Below, one piece after another: positions 27,112 through 34,689 of a stretch of 64,000 nt of DNA. A program made the position numbers and the translations under genes. Each line of letters starts with the position of its first letter. Within the stretch, counting starts at the first letter, position 1. The stretch covers positions 62,001 to 126,000 of the forward strand of contig BMAH01000030.1 of the NCBI GenBank assembly GCA_014132615.1. Reading direction: 5' to 3'. The notes under the pieces were generated by a model. The model was not told the DNA's origin. It made no database searches and saw only the letters and a list, made by a program, of their open reading frames with translations. The stretch is from Gammaproteobacteria bacterium (GTDB lineage: Bacteria > Pseudomonadota > Gammaproteobacteria > DSM-16500).

Positions 27112-27342
27112 ATGCCTTATAAAAGTGTTGCCATTGCTTTACTCTTCAGTGTGTTGTTAGGCCCTGTCGGGGTGTTATACGCCTCTTTTTGGGGCGGCAT
27201 AGTGATGATTGCCATAGGGATAGTGGTAGTAAGCAGTAAATTTCTATTTCCGATTGTATTAACGTGGATAATGGGTTGCATTTGGAGTGTAGGCGCGGTA
27301 GAAGCACATAATAGAAAAATATTTAAAACAACGCAAGCTTAA
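27112..27342 (+). CDS. Small inner-membrane protein
   Basis: 76 residues from ATG 27112; the ATG six bases earlier sits too close to AAGG. Two hydrophobic segments (about 5-22 and 26-60) and a short basic tail (AHNRKIFKTTQA). Its stop overlaps an upstream ATG of the recJ frame (TAATGG), so it is likely cotranscribed with recJ. No family recognised. Confidence 0.7.
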   Translation: MPYKSVAIALLFSVLLGPVGVLYASFWGGIVMIAIGIVVVSSKFLFPIVLTWIMGCIWSVGAVEAHNRKIFKTTQA

Positions 27343-27353
27343 TGGAAGTTTAC

Positions 27354-29081
27354 ATGCGTAAATTGATTACCCGTCGCAATTTCGAAACTGAACACGCGCA
27401 AGTATTTAAAGATTTTCATCCCTTATTGCAACGTATTTATGCTTCACGTTCTGTATCTACACCTAAGGATGTTGAGCAAACATTTGATAATTTACTTCCT
27501 TATTCTTCTTTGCTAGGCATTGATAAAGCAGCAGCTTTATTAGCAGATGCAATTACTAGCAATAAGAAAATGGTGATAGTCGGTGATTTTGATGCAGATG
27601 GGGCAACAAGTACTGCGTTGGCTGTGCGTGCATTACGCAGCTTTGGCGCAAAAGAAGTAACATTTTTAGTGCCTAATCGCTTTGCTTATGGCTATGGATT
27701 AACACCTGAATTAGTGGAAGCAGCAAAAGCATTTTCTCCTGATGTCATAGTCACGGTCGATAATGGTATTGCTAATCATGCGGGGGTGGCTGCTGCTAAA
27801 GCAGCGGGTTGGTGTGTGGTTATTACTGATCATCATTTGCCAGCAGCAACATTGCCTGATGCCGATGTCATTGTAAACCCCAATCAATTTAATGATCCAT
27901 TTCCCAGTAAGAATTTAGCAGGCGTCGGTGTTATTTTTTATGTCATGCTTGCTTTGCGTCGTGAATTATTAAGTAGAAATTGGTTTCAGCAAAAACAATT
28001 GCCTGAACCTAATATGGCTAAATTATTAGATTTAGTGGCGTTAGGCACTGTCGCAGATTTAGTTCCTTTAGATGCTAATAACCGTATTTTAGTGCATCAA
28101 GGGTTGCGACGTATACGTGCAGGTCAATGCATTCCCGGCATCGTTGCATTGCTAGAATTAGCAGATAGAGATTTTACTCGCGCTGTAGCTTCTGATTTAG
28201 GCTTTGTTGTTGCGGCACGTTTAAATGCAGCAGGACGCTTAGATGATATGTCCTTAGGTATAGAATGTTTGCTCACAGATGACTCATTAAAAGCACGTGA
28301 AATAGCACGCATTTTAGATCAGTTAAACGATGAAAGACGCAGTATAGAAAAAGATATGCAGGTGCAAGCTTTATCTGCACTCGATAAATTAACGGCACAA
28401 TTAGAAGGCGAATTACCGCGCGGATTATGTCTTTTTGATGAAACTTGGCATCAGGGTGTGATTGGTATTTTAGCGGCGCGCATCAAGGATCGTTTTCACA
28501 GACCCGTCATTGTTTTTGCGCCGGGACAAGAAGATGAGGTAAAAGGATCTGCTAGATCAATTGCAGGTTTGCATATAAGAGACACGCTTGCCTTAATTGA
28601 TGCGCAATATCCTGGGTTGATTATGAAGTTTGGTGGTCATGCGATGGCAGCAGGTTTAACTATTAAACGTGATGTAGTCGAAGATTTTGCTACTATTTTT
28701 GCAAACGTGGTTTCTAGCCAATTGGCAGATCATCATTTACAACATGCGCTTTTAACCGACGGCGAATTAACTGCTGAAGAATTCAACCTAGATGTTGCTT
28801 CTATGCTGCGTGAAGCAGGTCCTTGGGGGCAAGCGTTTCCAGAGCCAGTTTTTGACGATAAATTTAAAATTTTAGAGCAACGAATTATTGCTGATAAACA
28901 TTTAAAATTACGTTTAGGAAAGGCTGATAAAGTAATTGATGCTGTTGCCTTTTTCGTTGATATGAAGGAATGGCCTAACCATCGCTGTCAATCTGTTCAC
29001 GCTGCTTATCGTTTAGATATAAATGAATATAAAGGTAAGCGTAGCGTTCAACTTATTGTGGATTACCTTGAGCCAATTTAA
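27354..29081 (+). CDS. recJ: Single-stranded-DNA exonuclease RecJ
   Basis: 5'-3' ssDNA exonuclease of the RecF pathway, base excision and mismatch repair. 575 residues from ATG 27354 (GGAAG 6 nt before); ATG 27342 is less likely. DHH phosphoesterase motifs: VIVGDFDADGATSTAL, VTVDNGIANH, TDHHLPAA; DHHA1 motif KFGGHAMAAGLTI; then the OB fold. Normal length. The 3' end overlaps the convergent MASE1 gene by 29 bp. Confidence 0.97.
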   Translation: MRKLITRRNFETEHAQVFKDFHPLLQRIYASRSVSTPKDVEQTFDNLLPYSSLLGIDKAAALLADAITSNKKMVIVGDFDADGATSTALAVRALRSFGAKEVTFLVPNRFAYGYGLTPELVEAAKAFSPDVIVTVDNGIANHAGVAAAKAAGWCVVITDHHLPAATLPDADVIVNPNQFNDPFPSKNLAGVGVIFYVMLALRRELLSRNWFQQKQLPEPNMAKLLDLVALGTVADLVPLDANNRILVHQGLRRIRAGQCIPGIVALLELADRDFTRAVASDLGFVVAARLNAAGRLDDMSLGIECLLTDDSLKAREIARILDQLNDERRSIEKDMQVQALSALDKLTAQLEGELPRGLCLFDETWHQGVIGILAARIKDRFHRPVIVFAPGQEDEVKGSARSIAGLHIRDTLALIDAQYPGLIMKFGGHAMAAGLTIKRDVVEDFATIFANVVSSQLADHHLQHALLTDGELTAEEFNLDVASMLREAGPWGQAFPEPVFDDKFKILEQRIIADKHLKLRLGKADKVIDAVAFFVDMKEWPNHRCQSVHAAYRLDINEYKGKRSVQLIVDYLEPI

Positions 29082-29985
29082 ATATTTTCTTTTGGTTAAA
29101 CATATTTATAATTAGCGCCATCACTATTGAGGCGCTTAACCACATCATTAATGTGACTGCTAAGTTTGAATTTCCAAAATACGGTGCATTCATATAAGCA
29201 GCAATATCAAAAAGAAATGCGATTAAACTCAATATACTGATAATGCTGCACCAGTTTAGCGCAAAGCTTAAATAGCATATTAAACAAGTAAGAATAATGA
29301 AAGGGAAGTAAGCTAGCGTTGTGCTATTAGTAATTAAAATGATGTTTAACAATATTAAGCCAATCACGAAAGATAAATATACGTAGCGGCGTTGTTTGAA
29401 GGTATCTATTTGGGGAAAATAAGCATCGAGGGCAATGAGTAAATAGCTAAATAAAACTGCACCGTTAAAATTTGCTAACCACCAGCTTTTCCACAGTGAT
29501 AGAGACAATGAGTAGGATTTAAGCAATGCTAAGCTTGCTGCGCCTGTCGTTAATCCAAATAAAATGAGAGAAGCTATCAGTAATCGAAAATGATAAAAAA
29601 CAAGAGTAGGTATCAGTAAATAGCGATGTAAGGCGTAAATAATGATGGTTTGTAAGGTAAAAATCGCTGCTGCTGCATTTGCAGTAAAAAAGCTGCTCTC
29701 TTGAGAAAGAAAGGTAACTAATGTCCCAAGCCATAAACCAGGTAAAATAGTATAGCCGCGTAGAAAAATTAATGCACAAGCGGTGCCCGATGCTAACCAT
29801 GCGGGTGAGTCAAAAGGAATAAATACGCTTAACATTAAACCTAAATATTGTAATAAAAAAGTCAGCGCATTTTCAGCAGCAAGGCGTATATATTGAGTTT
29901 TTTTGAAAGAAAGGGTGGGCGCGTATTCTTTGCCAACTATACTTAAGAGCTTTTGCTCTATATGATGAGAATGTCTACTTTGCAT
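29053..29985 (-). CDS. MASE1-domain membrane protein
   Basis: 310 residues with about eight transmembrane segments. The region WLASGTACALIFLRGYTILP and GLWLGTLVTF matches the MASE1 sensor domain, normally fused to GGDEF or histidine kinase output. Here the protein ends after the membrane domain, with no output domain. The start codon lies only 11 bp from the start of the divergent DOT1-like gene. Role unknown; likely a stand-alone sensor or membrane partner. Confidence 0.75.
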   Translation of the reverse strand: MQSRHSHHIEQKLLSIVGKEYAPTLSFKKTQYIRLAAENALTFLLQYLGLMLSVFIPFDSPAWLASGTACALIFLRGYTILPGLWLGTLVTFLSQESSFFTANAAAAIFTLQTIIIYALHRYLLIPTLVFYHFRLLIASLILFGLTTGAASLALLKSYSLSLSLWKSWWLANFNGAVLFSYLLIALDAYFPQIDTFKQRRYVYLSFVIGLILLNIILITNSTTLAYFPFIILTCLICYLSFALNWCSIISILSLIAFLFDIAAYMNAPYFGNSNLAVTLMMWLSASIVMALIINMFNQKKIFKLAQGNPQ

Positions 29986-29996
29986 CTAAAATTACC

Positions 29997-30563
29997 ATGA
30001 ATGAGAACACAGTATATCAACGCTATTTAGCTTATCTTTATAACAAAAAGAGTAAGTCTCAAGCAACAACAATGGCCGAGACCAGTGGAGAAATACTCTA
30101 TACGAGCATGAGTCAATTAATTCCTTTAATGAAAATCAAAGATGATGATGTCGTAGTAGATTTAGGATCAGGAATGGGTCAAGTTGTCTTGCAATTATTT
30201 TTACTTACTAATGCTAAGGAAATAATAGGAATAGAGATTATTCCTTCTCAATATGAGCTTGCTTTGCTAGCATTGTCTCGATGCAGAAAAGATTTGCCAG
30301 CATTATTTGCAGATAGGCAAGTTACTTTTTTACAAGGAAGTTTTTTTTACGTTCCTTTTACACAAGCAAATGTCATTTTTCTTAATTCAGTTTGTTTTAC
30401 TCAGGAAATGTTGCTTAAATTAGTCGTTTTATTAAATACTATGACAAATTTACGTATGGTGCTGTCAACCCGGCCTTTGTACGGCTTAAAGTTGAGATTG
30501 AAAAAAATTACAAAAATAGAATGCTCATGGGATTCAGCCTTGTGTTATTGCTATGAAACATAA
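29997..30563 (+). CDS. DOT1-like SAM-dependent methyltransferase, candidate nucleomodulin
   Basis: 188 residues. The SAM site VVDLGSGMGQVVLQL (53-67) is nearly the same as human DOT1L VDLGSGVGQVVLQ. Other DOT1 matches are ETSGEIL (28-34) before it, the acidic end of strand 2 GIEIIPSQYELAL with Glu80, and VIFLNS (126-131) for VIFVNN, keeping the catalytic-site Asn (130). STRP (157-160) matches SSKP. DOT1 enzymes methylate histone H3 Lys79 in eukaryotes; bacteria have no such histone. No signal peptide. The protein lacks the C-terminal nucleosome-binding lysine stretch of DOT1L. The fold is well supported; the substrate (host histone or bacterial protein) is unknown. Confidence 0.8.
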   Translation: MNENTVYQRYLAYLYNKKSKSQATTMAETSGEILYTSMSQLIPLMKIKDDDVVVDLGSGMGQVVLQLFLLTNAKEIIGIEIIPSQYELALLALSRCRKDLPALFADRQVTFLQGSFFYVPFTQANVIFLNSVCFTQEMLLKLVVLLNTMTNLRMVLSTRPLYGLKLRLKKITKIECSWDSALCYCYET

Positions 30564-30589
30564 AAATTTAATAAGAATAAGGTAAATTA

Positions 30590-30715
30590 ATGCAGACTAG
30601 GGATAAGACGACTGTTACACGCAGCCCGGCTCCTTATTTTTTTAATGTTTTAGGGACACGATGCTATCCAGTTACCAAAGCTGAGTTAAATAGAAAAACA
30701 TACAGCAATTTTTAG
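30590..30715 (+). CDS. Possible 41-residue small protein
   Basis: Open frame of 41 codons after the DOT1-like gene, with AAGG 8 nt before ATG 30590. The peptide is basic and polar (MQTRDKTTVTRSPAPYFFNV and on). No family, no hydrophobic segment. Only its ribosome site supports it. Confidence 0.3.
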   Translation: MQTRDKTTVTRSPAPYFFNVLGTRCYPVTKAELNRKTYSNF

Positions 30716-30744
30716 TCATTACTTATAACGGCTTTGATTTATCA

Positions 30745-31449
30745 CTATTCAACTTTAATATCAAAGTGGTGAATAGCTTTGTTAATAGCCGATTGAAAAT
30801 CTTCTAATGCTCTTAAATCTGGTTTTTGGAAACCATTAAAAAACGTTTTTTGATCAGTTGATTTGAATTGATTAATTTTATTGATCATTGCTTGTGGTAG
30901 CAGTGAATTTGCAATAATAACAGGAGTGGGTAAGCCATCTTTTTTTAAAAATTGACGTACCTTATCTGTTGCGGTGGGGTTTAATTCTAAAATAATATTC
31001 CAAACCATGGAGCTGCCTAGTGCACCATCAGCGGTTTTAAATAATAAATCTTTAAAACCTTCTGTGTTGTGAAAATTGAGCAGGGTATTTTTAGGTAATA
31101 CTTCCATTAAGCACAATAAAGGAGCCCAAAAACTGGTCGTACAACCTTTATTAACACGACCAATAGAAGAATTTTTTACTTCTTCTAGCGTTATTTCTTT
31201 AAGGCTAACAAAATTTGTTTGTAAGCTTGCTTTTTGGGTGGGTCTAAAGAGTGCTTGAGAAACAATGTTTGGATTTGACACATAGGGTAACGTGCCAGCA
31301 GGAATAAAAGCTGCTGCTAATTCTTTTTTATTAAAGGCATTTAATAGCTCGTCTAAGCTATTATAGGGAACAACTTCGCAACCAATTACTTGGGCAAAAT
31401 CGTTAGGTATTTCAAGGTTAACATCATAACCTATTTTAATTTTTCCCAT
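30745..31449 (-). CDS. PhnD-like periplasmic-binding-protein fold, no signal peptide
   Basis: 234 residues resembling the phosphate/phosphonate-binding (PhnD, PBP2) family: LAAAFIPAGTLPYV, FVSLKEITLEEVKNSSIGRV and the C-terminal helix LEDFQSAINKAIHHF. It begins directly with the first beta strand (MGKIKIGYDVNLE), so no export signal is visible. No permease or ATPase gene is nearby. It may be a cytoplasmic ligand-binding protein or a leftover from a transport system. The fold call is moderate; the ligand is unknown. Confidence 0.6.
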   Translation of the reverse strand: MGKIKIGYDVNLEIPNDFAQVIGCEVVPYNSLDELLNAFNKKELAAAFIPAGTLPYVSNPNIVSQALFRPTQKASLQTNFVSLKEITLEEVKNSSIGRVNKGCTTSFWAPLLCLMEVLPKNTLLNFHNTEGFKDLLFKTADGALGSSMVWNIILELNPTATDKVRQFLKKDGLPTPVIIANSLLPQAMINKINQFKSTDQKTFFNGFQKPDLRALEDFQSAINKAIHHFDIKVE

Positions 31450-31600
31450 GTCGCATTCCTTTTAATGATTAGTTTTAATTTAACATGGGCAAATATGATT
31501 AATTTTAAATGAAAAATATCAATGGATTAGAAATGGCTATTAGAAACCTCTAAAGCAAACATGATCCTTTATTTCCATAAGTTATAGCAAGGGGATTATA

Positions 31601-31637
31601 GCAGCCTTGGTACTACTTAGTGGGTATCAAGGGCTGC
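31601..31637 (-). terminator. Stem-loop after the CLTM-ending gene
   Basis: GCAGCC-TTGGTAC pairs with GTATCAA-(G)-GGCTGC, a 13-bp stem with one bulge and one G-U pair, 8 bp past the stop codon of the gene at 31645. No clear U-tract. Confidence 0.45.
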
Positions 31638-31644
31638 GTAATTA

Positions 31645-32409
31645 CTACATAGTTAAACAATTTTTTTTACTTTCTTCCTTGAATTCAACAAGATTAATTT
31701 CTTCTTTACTTAAAGAAGATGAGTTGTTTTGATGTATCTGATTTTCTGTGTCATAGGTTAATTCATTTCTACTAGCAAATACGCCTAATTTAGCAGCCAA
31801 TTCCATAGTCGATTCCTTAGCAGATCCAGATTTCGGCCCTTCGCTAGTCATTATAATCTCAGGTTTAGCTTCTGCGTGAGAACCACAACAAGCCATATCG
31901 CAAACAGCGTTAATGAGAGCTTTACTAAATTTTGAATCTTCGAATCTATCACTTAGTGTTATTCGCAATTTCTCTTCTGTATGCTCAAAAAGGCCGATTA
32001 TATCAAATTCTGAAGATTTTAATTTATATTGGTACTGTCTTACTCCATGCGTAGATTCAAAAATATCTCCGGGTGGAAACCAAGCTTGGGCATTTTTAAG
32101 AGCTTGATCAACCCCATTCTTTAATGCAGCGGAATAATGTTCACGATTATGTATGGCTTTATAAGTTTCTTCAGTTACAGCTAAAATGTATACCCTACCG
32201 ATACTGGATTTTTGCCATTGAATAGCTGATAAATTTTCAAGTTCTAATTCCGTAGCTATATCATTAACGGTAGGTAAAAAATGGTAACCACAACTTAAGC
32301 GGGAAACCAATTGTATTTCTTCTCCTTTTAAATATTCAAATGCATGTTGCTGCGATAACAATTCATGGGTAGGTTGCAATTCTCTAGTAAACAATATTCT
32401 TGTTTTCAT
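31645..32409 (-). CDS. Unknown protein ending in a CaaX motif (CLTM)
   Basis: 254 residues, family not recognised. The N-terminal 160 residues look like a compact mixed fold (MKTRILFTRELQPTHELLSQ onward), with an AWFPPGDIFEST segment. From about 190 the chain is polar and flexible (Ser/Glu/Asn-rich), then acidic (EEINLVEFKEES), ending KKNCLTM. Cys251-Leu-Thr-Met fits the CaaX rule; Met at X favours farnesyltransferase. A flexible linker before a CaaX end is typical of lipid-anchored proteins. An intracellular Cys cluster (CDMACCGSH) lies at about 168. Eukaryote-directed role inferred from the tail only. Confidence 0.6.
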   Translation of the reverse strand: MKTRILFTRELQPTHELLSQQHAFEYLKGEEIQLVSRLSCGYHFLPTVNDIATELELENLSAIQWQKSSIGRVYILAVTEETYKAIHNREHYSAALKNGVDQALKNAQAWFPPGDIFESTHGVRQYQYKLKSSEFDIIGLFEHTEEKLRITLSDRFEDSKFSKALINAVCDMACCGSHAEAKPEIIMTSEGPKSGSAKESTMELAAKLGVFASRNELTYDTENQIHQNNSSSLSKEEINLVEFKEESKKNCLTM

Positions 32410-32601
32410 TTTTAAACTTCCTTTTTTAATAACCTAGTTATCTTACCTAAACTTCGTAAAATATATTATCTCTGACACAAATTAAATTGCAGAAAATTGG
32501 TTTTACTGCGACTCTCTATGAGATGGCTCTTCCTTCCAAGGATTCGCCCATTACTTAGCAGTTAATGAGGATGCACAATATGTAATTTTATTGCATCTGA
32601 T

Positions 32602-32898
32602 TTAGGGATGAGGTGTTATTGCAATAACAGTTATATTGTTTTTATCAGGCCCATAATGCCAAAATATTCGATACGCTGTTGGTGTATGGTTTTCAGCGTA
32701 AGCTTCAAAAATTTCTTCGCCATTTTGCCCTTTTAAGGAGCTAAATTTGTGAGTGTTAAGTCCGGGATGACGAGGATTCGTTTCAAGAAAACCTAAAGCT
32801 TTTCTCACAGCTTTTAAGCGTTTTTTTAAATGAGGATTTTGTTCAAGTGAAGTGAGATCATCATTAGCTTGATCAGTAAATAGTAAATTATAAGGCAT
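32602..32898 (-). CDS. RelE/ParE-superfamily toxin
   Basis: 98 residues: a small, beta-rich protein with an N-terminal helical pair (LTSLEQNPHLKKRLKAVRKA), KFSSLKG, and YRIFWHYGPDKNNITVIAITPHP at the end, typical of RelE-fold toxins. The ATG overlaps the stop of the upstream partner gene (TAATG), the usual antitoxin-first order. Expected target is ribosome-bound mRNA or gyrase; which one cannot be told. Confidence 0.8.
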   Translation of the reverse strand: MPYNLLFTDQANDDLTSLEQNPHLKKRLKAVRKALGFLETNPRHPGLNTHKFSSLKGQNGEEIFEAYAENHTPTAYRIFWHYGPDKNNITVIAITPHP

Positions 32899-33179
32899 TA
32901 TTCTGAGTCTTTGTCATCAGCTATATATTTTGCAAAACTACCTCTACTTTTAACGCGTCCAGCAGCAGAATCCTCTAGGCCATGTTTAACTTGTTTCAAG
33001 GCTGTTTTATTATCAAAAAGCCATTTTTCCTGAGCCGAAATTTCTACGCGAGGTTCTAAAATAATTCGGTTGTATTTGTCTGTGCTTACAATATAACTGC
33101 TTACGCCGTGGGCAAGCGGCCCTAATGTAATGCGGCCTTTTGAGTCAGGCCTTACCATTTTAAGTTCTTTTGTCGTCAT
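32898..33179 (-). CDS. Antitoxin of the RelE-like pair
   Basis: 93 residues. The N-terminal MVRPDSKGRITLGPLA is an AbrB/SpoVT-type beta strand (xxDxxGRIxL) used for DNA binding. The C-terminal half (QVKHGLEDSAAGRVKSRGSF) is the charged toxin-binding tail. It is coupled to the toxin gene and probably represses its own promoter. Confidence 0.78.
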   Translation of the reverse strand: MTTKELKMVRPDSKGRITLGPLAHGVSSYIVSTDKYNRIILEPRVEISAQEKWLFDNKTALKQVKHGLEDSAAGRVKSRGSFAKYIADDKDSE

Positions 33180-33397
33180 AATTATTATCCTCTTAATAGA
33201 CTAATTATAGTCAAAGGTGGGATTTTTTAAAAGTGGGATAGATGCTAAGTCCCACAAGTAAAAATGCAAGAAATTGATTAATAGCCAAAAGTAGTTTGGT
33301 AGACTATCTGGCTTTCTTGAGCAAATACCAAATTCCAGTACAATTTTGGTACATTAAGGATGAGCTAGATAGGGGAGTTAATTATTGATTATATTAT

Positions 33398-33471
33398 CGC
33401 GCCCGGAGAGATTCGAACTCCCGACCCTCTGGTTCGAAGCCAGATACTCTATCCAGCTGAGCTACGGGCGC
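33398..33471 (-). tRNA. tRNA-Arg(TCG)
   Basis: Reverse strand: acceptor GCGCCCG/CGGGCGC, D-arm TAGCTCAGCTGGATAGAG, anticodon stem TCTGG/CCAGA with loop CTTCGAA (anticodon UCG, reads CGA), T-loop GTTCGAATC. CCA not encoded. Confidence 0.95.
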
Positions 33472-33532
33472 ATAAGCGGGTGATGGTAGATAGTGTTGGT
33501 GTCACTGTCAATAAAATAAAGAATTAATTTTC

Positions 33533-33766
33533 CTAGAAGGGTTTTGGAGAGCTTACTGACTCTTCTTTTTTAATCTGTTTTTCCTCTCTTTCTTTAAGAA
33601 GATCTTCAAGTGTCATTTTCTTGCCTATGATGGTAAATGAATAGTTTATTTTCATGGGTGCATTAGCTAATGCGGCATGAAAATCTTCAGTTGCTTGAGC
33701 AGGATTACTTTCATTTGCTACAGAATCACCACTAAAAATCATTTTTCCTTTCCTGCTTTGACTCAT
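33533..33766 (-). CDS. Unknown small protein between two tRNA-Arg genes
   Basis: 77 residues; GGAGT lies 7 nt before the ATG. Soluble and charged, with a short hydrophobic strand (MKINYSFTIIGKKMTLEDLL) and a Lys/Glu-rich C terminus ending SPKPF. Not recognised. It sits inside the conserved csrA-tRNA cluster, so it is probably a lineage-specific insertion. Confidence 0.55.
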   Translation of the reverse strand: MSQSRKGKMIFSGDSVANESNPAQATEDFHAALANAPMKINYSFTIIGKKMTLEDLLKEREEKQIKKEESVSSPKPF

Positions 33767-33893
33767 GATGTAACTCCATTAATTTGAGTGGCAGATGATA
33801 CTAAAAGGAAACTAGCCTGAACAAGGGTAGAGAATACGAGGTAATTTTGAGTGAATGAATTTAATTGAAAACAAAATGCGGTTTAACATTCAG

Positions 33894-33967
33894 CGCGCCC
33901 GGAGAGATTCGAACTCCCGACCCCCTGGTTCGTAGCCAGATACTCTATCCAACTGAGCTACGGGCGC
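33894..33967 (-). tRNA. tRNA-Arg(ACG)
   Basis: Reverse strand: same acceptor and arms as the Arg(TCG) gene, with anticodon loop CTACGAA (anticodon ACG). A34 is the substrate of TadA (gene at 12941), giving inosine that reads CGU, CGC and CGA. CCA not encoded. Confidence 0.95.
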
Positions 33968-34000
33968 GTCTGTTAATAACACTTTCCATACAACTTTTAA

Positions 34001-34091
34001 CGGAGAGGGAGGGATTCGAACCCTCGATGGAACTTTTAGGTCCCATACTCCCTTAGCAGGGGAGCGCCTTCAGCCTCTCGGCCACCTCTCC
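34001..34091 (-). tRNA. tRNA-Ser(GCT)
   Basis: Reverse strand class II tRNA: acceptor GGAGAGG/CCTCTCC, anticodon stem CTCCC/GGGAG with loop CTGCTAA (anticodon GCU, reads AGC/AGU), long variable arm, T-loop GGTTCGAATCC. It follows csrA as in E. coli (csrA-serV-argV). Confidence 0.95.
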
Positions 34092-34100
34092 AAAGCTCGT

Positions 34101-34116
34101 CCGGTAAATTTACCGG
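34101..34116. repeat. 16-bp perfect palindrome between csrA and tRNA-Ser
   Basis: CCGGTAAATTTACCGG sits 6 bp past the csrA stop and 9 bp before the tRNA-Ser 5' end. It could be a short terminator-like hairpin or a processing signal. No U-tract. Confidence 0.5.
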
Positions 34117-34122
34117 AGTCCA

Positions 34123-34413
34123 TTACTCTTTGTTATTGTCACTTTTATCTAGCTTGCTTTCCCGTTTTTTTCTAACGGTTGTTGTGGTTGTTACAGGTGT
34201 AGCAACCTCTTCCTGCTTAGGCGCAGGCGCAGCTGTCGTCGTCGTATTCTTTTCTTGTTGAATACGCTGATAAATCTCTTCTCTATGTACTGATAAATCT
34301 TTAGGCGCATTAATACCAATACGCACCTGGTTACCTTTAATACCTAACACAGTCACGATGACATCATCACCAATGACTATGGTCTCACCCACACGTCTCG
34401 TTAATATGAGCAT
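34123..34413 (-). CDS. csrA: Carbon storage regulator CsrA with extended C terminus
   Basis: Post-transcriptional regulator that binds GGA in mRNA hairpins; in Legionella-type bacteria it controls the replicative/transmissive switch. Core 1-56 is canonical: [35 protein letters not shown] and [10 protein letters not shown], including Leu4, Arg6 and Arg44 RNA contacts. Residues 57-96 add a Thr/Ala/Pro stretch ([13 protein letters not shown]) and a basic end ([13 protein letters not shown]), absent in E. coli CsrA (61 residues). AAAAGGAG precedes the ATG. Its leader contains several GGA motifs. Confidence 0.95.
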   Translation of the reverse strand: MLILTRRVGETIVIGDDVIVTVLGIKGNQVRIGINAPKDLSVHREEIYQRIQQEKNTTTTAAPAPKQEEVATPVTTTTTVRKKRESKLDKSDNNKE

Positions 34414-34607
34414 TGTATTCCATCTCCTTTTAAAAAACTGCCTTGTCCATTAAAAGCCACTCTCTTCCCCGTTTGGTTCCTTGAGGCATAAATAATAATT
34501 AGTTGAGTTCCTATGGGTATCAATTAGTTATGACTCCTTTGATTGTTTTAGCTATCTCATAAGGAGCGGGGAACTCACAACTATTTCTTATTTTTAACCC
34601 TTAGTTA
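34414..34607 (-). promoter_or_regulatory. csrA leader with repeated GGA motifs
   Basis: In minus-strand sense the leader holds AAAGGAGTC, ATAGGAACT, CAAGGAACC, CGGGGAAG, ATGGACA and the ribosome site AAAAGGAGATGGA. The two ends pair in part (TTCCCCG with CGGGGAA, CCTT with AAGG), exposing GGA in loops. This is what CsrA autoregulation would use. No gene lies in it. A separate small RNA is the alternative. Confidence 0.5.
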
Positions 34608-34614
34608 CCTTAAA

Positions 34615-34643
34615 GTTATACTTTCAAGGTGTGCAATAGTAAA
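34615..34643 (-). promoter_or_regulatory. Candidate sigma-70 promoter for csrA
   Basis: On the minus strand TTTACT (34643-34638) and TATAAC (34620-34615) are spaced by 17 bp, 4/6 and 5/6 matches to consensus. It would give a leader of about 190 nt. Confidence 0.5.
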
Positions 34644-34660
34644 CAATAAAACGTCTTTCT

Positions 34661-34685
34661 GCAAATCGAATTTGCATTTTTTTTT
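34661..34685 (+). terminator. Hairpin with T-run between lysC and csrA
   Basis: GCAAAT-CGA-ATTTGC followed by A and nine T on the plus strand, although both flanking genes are on the minus strand. It could end an antisense transcript; as a lysC terminator its U-tract is on the wrong side. Confidence 0.35.
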
Positions 34686-34689
34686 AAAA

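Noticed and set aside
33865-34056. Plus-strand open frame across tRNA-Arg(ACG) and tRNA-Ser(GCT)
   Set aside because: The peptide pieces (GEIRTPDPLV, GFEPSMEL) are antisense translations of tRNA T-arms, a known annotation artefact.
34414-34660. 6S RNA or a stand-alone regulatory RNA between lysC and csrA
   Set aside because: The ends pair only in part and I see no conserved 6S sequence; it reads better as the csrA leader.
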